Of a DNA stretch of 26,893 nt, positions 22,745-26,893 are shown piece after piece. This DNA is from Euryarchaeota archaeon UBA182. GTDB lineage: Archaea > Thermoplasmatota > Poseidoniia > Poseidoniales > Thalassarchaeaceae. Position 1 is the first letter of the stretch, and each line of letters begins with the position of its first letter. A program made the position numbers and the translations under genes. Location: the NCBI GenBank assembly GCA_002495675.1, contig DAGH01000021.1:80536-107428 (forward strand), written 5' to 3'. Under the pieces are notes generated by a model. The model saw only the letters and a list, made by a program, of their open reading frames with translations. It had not been told where the DNA came from and made no database searches.

Positions 22745-23257
22745 TCAATCTTTCCTAACTAAAATCGAATATGTTGTGTCATAATCATCCCCACTCAGGT
22801 TGGAGACCTTCTCAGATGCTTTAACAGTCCATTCTTCGAAATTAATTTCATCAAAGACTGTATCGCCCTTGATTCTTTTATGTACCCTAGTCAAATGAAT
22901 TTCATCACATTTTGGTAAAAAGATGTGATAGATCTCAGATCCTCCGATAACCCATAGATCATCACACCCCTCAGAGTATCCTATCTCTATTGCACGACCA
23001 TCATACAATGCGACTTCCGCCCCTGGGAGTGATAATTTAGAGTCACGGGACATAACTATGTTCAGCCTATCTGGCAACGGCCGATGTCTCTCTGGTATGG
23101 AATCCCATGTCTTTCGACCCATTACGACAGCGTTGAAACCATCGCCAGTGGTTAATGCTCTGAATCTTTTCATGTCTGATTTTAATTTCCAAGGTAGGTC
23201 CCCATCAATGCCTATGGTATTATTTTCGTCCATCGCTAAAATCATCTTAATCTTCAT
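22745..23257 (-). CDS. folA: dihydrofolate reductase
   Basis: The 170-residue protein reduces dihydrofolate to tetrahydrofolate with NADPH. It has the family start with IGIDGDLPWKLKSDMKRFR and the substrate-carboxylate residue D28. The NADPH site follows with VVMGRKTWDSIP, NIVMSRD and the WVIGGSEIY glycine loop, and then the TRVHKRIKGDTVF strand. The length is that of bacterial enzymes. It begins 4 nt after the thyA stop; together they form the classical dTMP unit, because ThyA releases the dihydrofolate that this enzyme recycles. Confidence 0.96.
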   Translation of the reverse strand: MKIKMILAMDENNTIGIDGDLPWKLKSDMKRFRALTTGDGFNAVVMGRKTWDSIPERHRPLPDRLNIVMSRDSKLSLPGAEVALYDGRAIEIGYSEGCDDLWVIGGSEIYHIFLPKCDEIHLTRVHKRIKGDTVFDEINFEEWTVKASEKVSNLSGDDYDTTYSILVRKD

Positions 23258-23261
23258 TTAA

Positions 23262-24056
23262 TCACACACTTATTGGCGCACGTATGTGCTCATGATGGGT
23301 GTAGTTCTCGATCATGATGTCTTCGTAGCTAAATTGATCTATATCCATGATATCGGGATTGAGGATCAGTTTGGGTAGTGAAAGTGGTTTCCTGGTAATC
23401 TGGAGTTTCGCCTGCTCGATGTGGTTCAGGTATAGATGGCAATCTCCACCAGTCCAAACGAACTCACCTGGCTTCAATCCGCACACTTGTGCCATCATAT
23501 GAGTCAAAAGTGCATATGACGAGATGTTGAAAGGCACTCCGAGGAAGGCATCGGCACTTCGTTGATACAATTGACAAGAAAGGGCATTGTCAACAACATA
23601 AAACTGAAAAAGCGAATGACAGGGCATCAAGGCCATTTTATCCAATTCTCCGACATTCCATGCGGAAACAATAATTCTACGGCTTTCGGGATTATTTTTT
23701 ATCAGTTCTACAGCTTGTTCCAACTGGTCTACGACGAGACCTTCAGAGGTTTCCCATTTTCTCCATTGTTTTCCGTATACCGGACCGAGGTCCCCATTTG
23801 CGTCAGCCCATTCATTCCAGATTCTTATCTTGTTCTCCTTCAGATATGCGATGTTGGTCTCCCCACTTATGAACCAAAGAAGTTCGTGTATGACAGAGGG
23901 CCAGTGTATCTTTTTCGTGGTCACTGCCGGAAAACCATCGTTCAGGGGGAATCTCATTTGATGTCCAAAAACAGAAAGTGTCCCAGTTCCCGTCCGATCC
24001 CCTTTCTTTACACCCTCTTCGAGGATTCTCCTGAGTAGGTCTAGGTACGTCTCCAC
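23262..24056 (-). CDS. thyA: thymidylate synthase ThyA
   Basis: The 264-residue enzyme (same length as E. coli ThyA) methylates dUMP to dTMP using methylene-tetrahydrofolate. Visible features: the phosphate-binding GDRTGTGT loop at 19-26, ELLWFISGETN, IWNEWA, GPVYGKQWR, the catalytic cysteine C146 in ALMPCHSLFQF, the SCQLYQRSAD dUMP-binding stretch, FNISSYALLTHMMAQ and a DCHLYLNH motif. The C-terminus is APISV instead of the usual API/VAV. It lies in a minus-strand run with plsC upstream (38 nt gap) and folA downstream. The close match to bacterial ThyA suggests acquisition from bacteria. Confidence 0.98.
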   Translation of the reverse strand: METYLDLLRRILEEGVKKGDRTGTGTLSVFGHQMRFPLNDGFPAVTTKKIHWPSVIHELLWFISGETNIAYLKENKIRIWNEWADANGDLGPVYGKQWRKWETSEGLVVDQLEQAVELIKNNPESRRIIVSAWNVGELDKMALMPCHSLFQFYVVDNALSCQLYQRSADAFLGVPFNISSYALLTHMMAQVCGLKPGEFVWTGGDCHLYLNHIEQAKLQITRKPLSLPKLILNPDIMDIDQFSYEDIMIENYTHHEHIRAPISV

Positions 24057-24094
24057 TGAGTGTGGGGGGCAGAGACAGTCTTTGAAACATGTGA

Positions 24095-24859
24095 TTATGG
24101 GGCACCCATATTTTTCAAAGTGGCCATTAGTTGATCTGTAAAACGTCTATACAATTTACCCATCGTCTGCTGAATTTTCTCTGGTTTTGAATCAAAAATC
24201 TGTATTATTTCAGCTTCAGTGAGGTTAAACCCTTTCGATGAGGTGATCCATTTTGAGAAGGTTATTGGTTCACCGAATTCAACCTCAATCGGGGTGAATA
24301 GCCTTATTCTTGCTTTACCTGGTTCCATGAACTTCCTTGCACCCCTTATGCAAATGGGTACCACGCTTGCATGTGGGAATCTCGCCGCCAATCTCGCTAT
24401 CCCAGTCTTACCCTTTTGTAGAAAGGGAGGAGAGGCGCGTCTGGAACGGGTTCCCTCGGGGAAAATTCCCATCCAGCCATCATCACTGAGTACGTCCACA
24501 GCAGAGGATAAAGCCTCGATGCCTCCCGACTCTCTATTGGTGTCTATCTGCCCGGTTGATATCATCACGAATTTTGTAAATCCACCATTGAAGTGCTCTG
24601 TCTTTGCGAGATATCTAACGGGTACTCTAGCTCCCATTATCACAACTATAGGGTCTATGTGTGAGGTATGATTTCCTGCGAGAATAACTGGCCCATTCCT
24701 TGGGAGTCTGTCTAACCCCAGATACCTAACATTGGTCAATGATCGTACCACTGGGGGCAACGATGCCATCAAGGCCCTGTAAAAAATTGGGATTGGCCTA
24801 GGGATTCCAGTACCGTCCAGACCAGTGGCGTCTGATAGCATGCTAAATGCATCCTTCAT
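24095..24859 (-). CDS. PlsC-type 1-acylglycerol-3-phosphate O-acyltransferase family
   Basis: The 254-residue protein has the acyltransferase signature: H64-x4-D69 in AGNHTSHIDP, the FPEGTRSR motif at 133-140 that holds the glycerol phosphate, and VPICIRGA later. There is a weak hydrophobic stretch near residues 25-40 but no strong membrane anchor. In bacteria and eukaryotes such enzymes add a fatty acyl chain to lysophosphatidate. An archaeon with ether lipids is an unexpected host, so the substrate here is open. The gene is divergent from the secreted protein at 24938 and upstream of thyA. Confidence 0.9.
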   Translation of the reverse strand: MKDAFSMLSDATGLDGTGIPRPIPIFYRALMASLPPVVRSLTNVRYLGLDRLPRNGPVILAGNHTSHIDPIVVIMGARVPVRYLAKTEHFNGGFTKFVMISTGQIDTNRESGGIEALSSAVDVLSDDGWMGIFPEGTRSRRASPPFLQKGKTGIARLAARFPHASVVPICIRGARKFMEPGKARIRLFTPIEVEFGEPITFSKWITSSKGFNLTEAEIIQIFDSKPEKIQQTMGKLYRRFTDQLMATLKNMGAP

Positions 24860-24891
24860 TGAACTACCCCGGGCGATTCAGAATTTGATGC

Positions 24892-24903
24892 TTTTTACAT
24901 AAC
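24892..24903. promoter_or_regulatory. AT-rich box between divergent genes (possible shared TATA region)
   Basis: TTTTTACATAAC lies in the 78-nt gap between plsC (minus, start 24859) and the secreted protein (plus, start 24938). It is about 38-42 nt from both start codons. It could serve as the TATA box for either side, giving leaders of about 12-16 nt. The plus reading TTTACATA is the better match. Confidence 0.4.
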
Positions 24904-24937
24904 AAGACTTCATCACACATGTAGCACACCAATAGAC

Positions 24938-26062
24938 GTGGGCCGACGCGTAACTTCGACTTCCATCCTGTTCGTTGTTATGTTGGTTTCCGTCACGTCG
25001 TTGCCAATTTCAGGTGAATATCAAGATGATACTTGGTTGGGTAATGTCATTGGGCCGGAGTTGCTAGAAGCCGGAGATGAGTTCGGCTGCCAAACACCAG
25101 AATCTGCTGGAGCGAGAGATAATTTCGATTTCATCCAAGAATGCAAGGCATATCTATCTGGGAGAATTAATGCATCCAGGTGGGGCGAACAACCGATTTC
25201 TTTTGCAACCCCTCAGGGCGATATTTCAAGGGAGTTTAGAGATGAATTGTTCAATTCTGGCTTCACAGTAGTCGGCGATTTGTCCGAAACAGATGACGAG
25301 AGATTCACAGTCATACACAGGAATGGCGGTTCAGTAGAGTCAGGTCTATCAAATAAGAGCCTGATAGAATCCGCCGATGAGGGTGGCCTGATATCCCTCT
25401 ATTGGATTGCTAGGATTGAAGACATGAACATTAGGAGGGATCGGGATCTAGTAGACTGGCTATCAAACCAAGACTATTGGTTTACCACTTGGGGTGAGTG
25501 GGTTACACACCAAATATCCTCCCTATCGATAACTGTTGAAACTAACTCTAACTCTACGACCTTTACCAACCCCAATCTGGACATTTGGAATACACCAGGT
25601 ACTGTAATGGTTGACAATGTCGACCAATATTTCGGTTTGGAATGGTCCGGTGTGCAATATGATCCATTGGAAAAGGAGGACAGGATCCTCAGGGCAGGAC
25701 ACAGAGAAGAATCCAGTGGTCTGCTTTACTTGACCATCCCGCCCGGTGAATCAGTCACAATCTACAACGCCAAACCCTTGACAATTTCCCACGAGCCATC
25801 AATTTTTAACGGGCTGAAAAACGGTGTTACCATTGCCGGTCACCATACCACTAACATGAGGGAGTGGAGCCAAGATTTCAGAGATTCTCCACTTAGATTC
25901 ACTTGGCTCATAGAAAGATCCCAGGTTCCCAGCCCGACATTGGTCTTGCCTTTGCTATCTATTTCAATCTTAATCGCTACACCGATCATTATCAAGAAAA
26001 TAATTGCATCGGACAAAGAACATCAGAGGTCTATTTCTGGGCCTTCAATGACAACCCCATGA
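24938..26062 (+). CDS. secreted, C-terminally anchored protein of unknown function
   Basis: The 374-residue product starts (GTG) with a clear signal peptide, RRVTSTSILFVVMLVSVTSLPISG (residues about 3-26). It has a long extracellular part rich in Trp, Ser, Thr and Asn. One C-terminal membrane segment is at about 335-353 (TLVLPLLSISILIATPIII), followed by a short basic cytoplasmic tail. Two cysteines (in FGCQTPE and QECKAY, about 47 and 63) could form a disulfide. I see no enzyme motif. Secondary structure looks mixed, with DRDLVDWLSNQDYWF and a NTPGTVMVDNVDQYF stretch and a likely beta-domain at the end. The last 40 nt overlap the convergent gene at 26023. Confidence 0.72.
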   Translation: MGRRVTSTSILFVVMLVSVTSLPISGEYQDDTWLGNVIGPELLEAGDEFGCQTPESAGARDNFDFIQECKAYLSGRINASRWGEQPISFATPQGDISREFRDELFNSGFTVVGDLSETDDERFTVIHRNGGSVESGLSNKSLIESADEGGLISLYWIARIEDMNIRRDRDLVDWLSNQDYWFTTWGEWVTHQISSLSITVETNSNSTTFTNPNLDIWNTPGTVMVDNVDQYFGLEWSGVQYDPLEKEDRILRAGHREESSGLLYLTIPPGESVTIYNAKPLTISHEPSIFNGLKNGVTIAGHHTTNMREWSQDFRDSPLRFTWLIERSQVPSPTLVLPLLSISILIATPIIIKKIIASDKEHQRSISGPSMTTP

Positions 26063-26893
26063 GACTTCATCTCAGATATAATCCTAGAAACAGCATAATC
26101 TGGCAGGGCTTCCGGAGGGTGGACCCCTGGTGGGACGACGTTTTCATCCTCAATGAGGATCTCAGTGCAAATTGCCGTCACTAACCCTGTCGTTCTAGCC
26201 ATGGAGTGCCCATCTTTTCCCCCCTCATCTATCACATTCCATGTCATCACATCATTATTCTTACTCACAGCTTCAACCATTAGCCAAGTGAACTCTGGCG
26301 TTCCTTCATCGTACTTCCATTCTTGGATTATAGTCTCATGATCAAGGGTACCTTTCTCAACCTCATCAATAAAACGTTGAATATGGCCAGGCCATCTCAC
26401 AGTGTACTCATACATATCTGAACTTGGCAGCGTCTCAATCAGAGACCTCAGACCATCGGTCAAGAATCCCTCCATCTCCCCGTAGCCAGGTACTTCGATG
26501 ATATGCCTGTCTGAGATAGCCGGAACTATATCCATTACCCCACTCCTAAGGATTCTAGCAGGTCTGGTGTATTCTTCCAAGACATCAGTTGGGGAGAAGG
26601 GCGCCATATACTTCCATTCTCCCGTTGGTACGGTAGGGTTCCCACCAACATATATTTTCAATGAACTCAAACTACCCATTTTCCTCACGGCGTGAGATGC
26701 TAACATATTTGACAGACCTGGTGCGATGCCAACGTCCCACAGGATCCTAGATCCCATTACATTGGTCTCCACGAGGTTAGTACTCGGTGTGATTTCACTA
26801 AATGACAGGTCTATGATCGTGATAAATTGTTCACTCAATGCTTTTGTCCATTCACTTCCGATAGCTCCAGGTAGCATATTGATCGCTAAGATA
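26023..26893 (-). CDS. saccharopine dehydrogenase family protein, C-terminal part (cut by window end)
   Basis: The frame is open from the window edge to the stop at 26023, giving 290 residues without the N-terminal Rossmann part. What is visible matches saccharopine/carboxynorspermidine dehydrogenase-like enzymes: ILAINMLPGAIGSEW, FITIIDLSFSE, WDVGIAPGLSNMLA, VGGNPTVPTGEWKYMAPFS, VPAISDRHIIEVPGYGEMEGFLTDG and a C-terminal MARTTGLVTAICTEIL. The family includes lysine-pathway and polyamine enzymes; the exact substrate cannot be told. The ATG at 26877 lies inside the domain and is not the start. The stop side overlaps the convergent secreted-protein gene by 40 nt. Confidence 0.87.
   Translation of the reverse strand, partial: ILAINMLPGAIGSEWTKALSEQFITIIDLSFSEITPSTNLVETNVMGSRILWDVGIAPGLSNMLASHAVRKMGSLSSLKIYVGGNPTVPTGEWKYMAPFSPTDVLEEYTRPARILRSGVMDIVPAISDRHIIEVPGYGEMEGFLTDGLRSLIETLPSSDMYEYTVRWPGHIQRFIDEVEKGTLDHETIIQEWKYDEGTPEFTWLMVEAVSKNNDVMTWNVIDEGGKDGHSMARTTGLVTAICTEILIEDENVVPPGVHPPEALPDYAVSRIISEMKSHGVVIEGPEIDL

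Noticed and set aside
1..26893. CRISPR arrays, insertion sequences, integrase or phage genes
   Set aside because: I saw no regularly spaced repeats, transposase or integrase motifs, or terminal inverted repeats. The accessory genes are not bounded by mobile-element signs.

Overview
The window is archaeal DNA and nearly all of it is coding; no stretch over 300 bases lacks a gene. The archaeal calls rest on an RNA polymerase operon with undivided rpoB and split rpoA1/rpoA2, on RpoH, ribosomal proteins L30e and S3Ae, an exosome-associated COG1325 protein, and several genes with a TATA-like box about 25 bp upstream of the start codon. Bacterial-type genes (ThyA/FolA, PlsC, a FdxA-type ferredoxin) together with COG1340-like coiled-coil proteins suggest a Thermoplasmatota-like marine euryarchaeon, perhaps Marine Group II (Poseidoniales). 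That lineage call is inference; no search was run.

Layout. 1-272 (-): start of a PrmC/HemK-type methyltransferase, cut by the window edge. 382-455 (+): tRNA-Lys(UUU). 507-9753 (+): rpoH-rpoB-rpoA1-rpoA2-rpl30e, tightly packed or overlapping. 9768-10679 (+): an orphan gene where nusA/rps12 would often follow. 10682-18366: a divergent locus with three coiled-coil genes on the minus strand (13312 down to 10682). On the plus strand it has a secreted/membrane protein with two cytoplasmic zinc ribbons, a DtxR-like regulator, a five-TM membrane protein and a fourth coiled-coil gene. 20123-18368 (-): COG1325 protein, 7Fe ferredoxin, pdxS. 20253-22353 (+): S3Ae with a C-terminal SAP domain, a purine nucleoside/MTA-type phosphorylase, and a MazG-like pyrophosphohydrolase. 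24859-22449 (-): plsC, thyA, folA and a DUF2892-like membrane protein. 24938-26062 (+): secreted/membrane-anchored protein of unknown function. 26893-26023 (-): saccharopine-dehydrogenase-family protein, cut by the window end.

Most notable: (i) the polymerase is enlarged at several points. RpoH and RpoA2 share a homologous N-terminal domain, RpoA1 carries an insertion of about 140 residues with two Cys pairs just before its active-site domain, and RpoB has an insertion of about 60 residues. (ii) Four divergent COG1340-like coiled-coil paralogues surround a membrane protein/regulator operon, which looks like one undescribed functional unit. (iii) S3Ae is fused through an acidic linker to a SAP domain. 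(iv) A perfect 15-bp palindrome covers the start codon of the ferredoxin gene.
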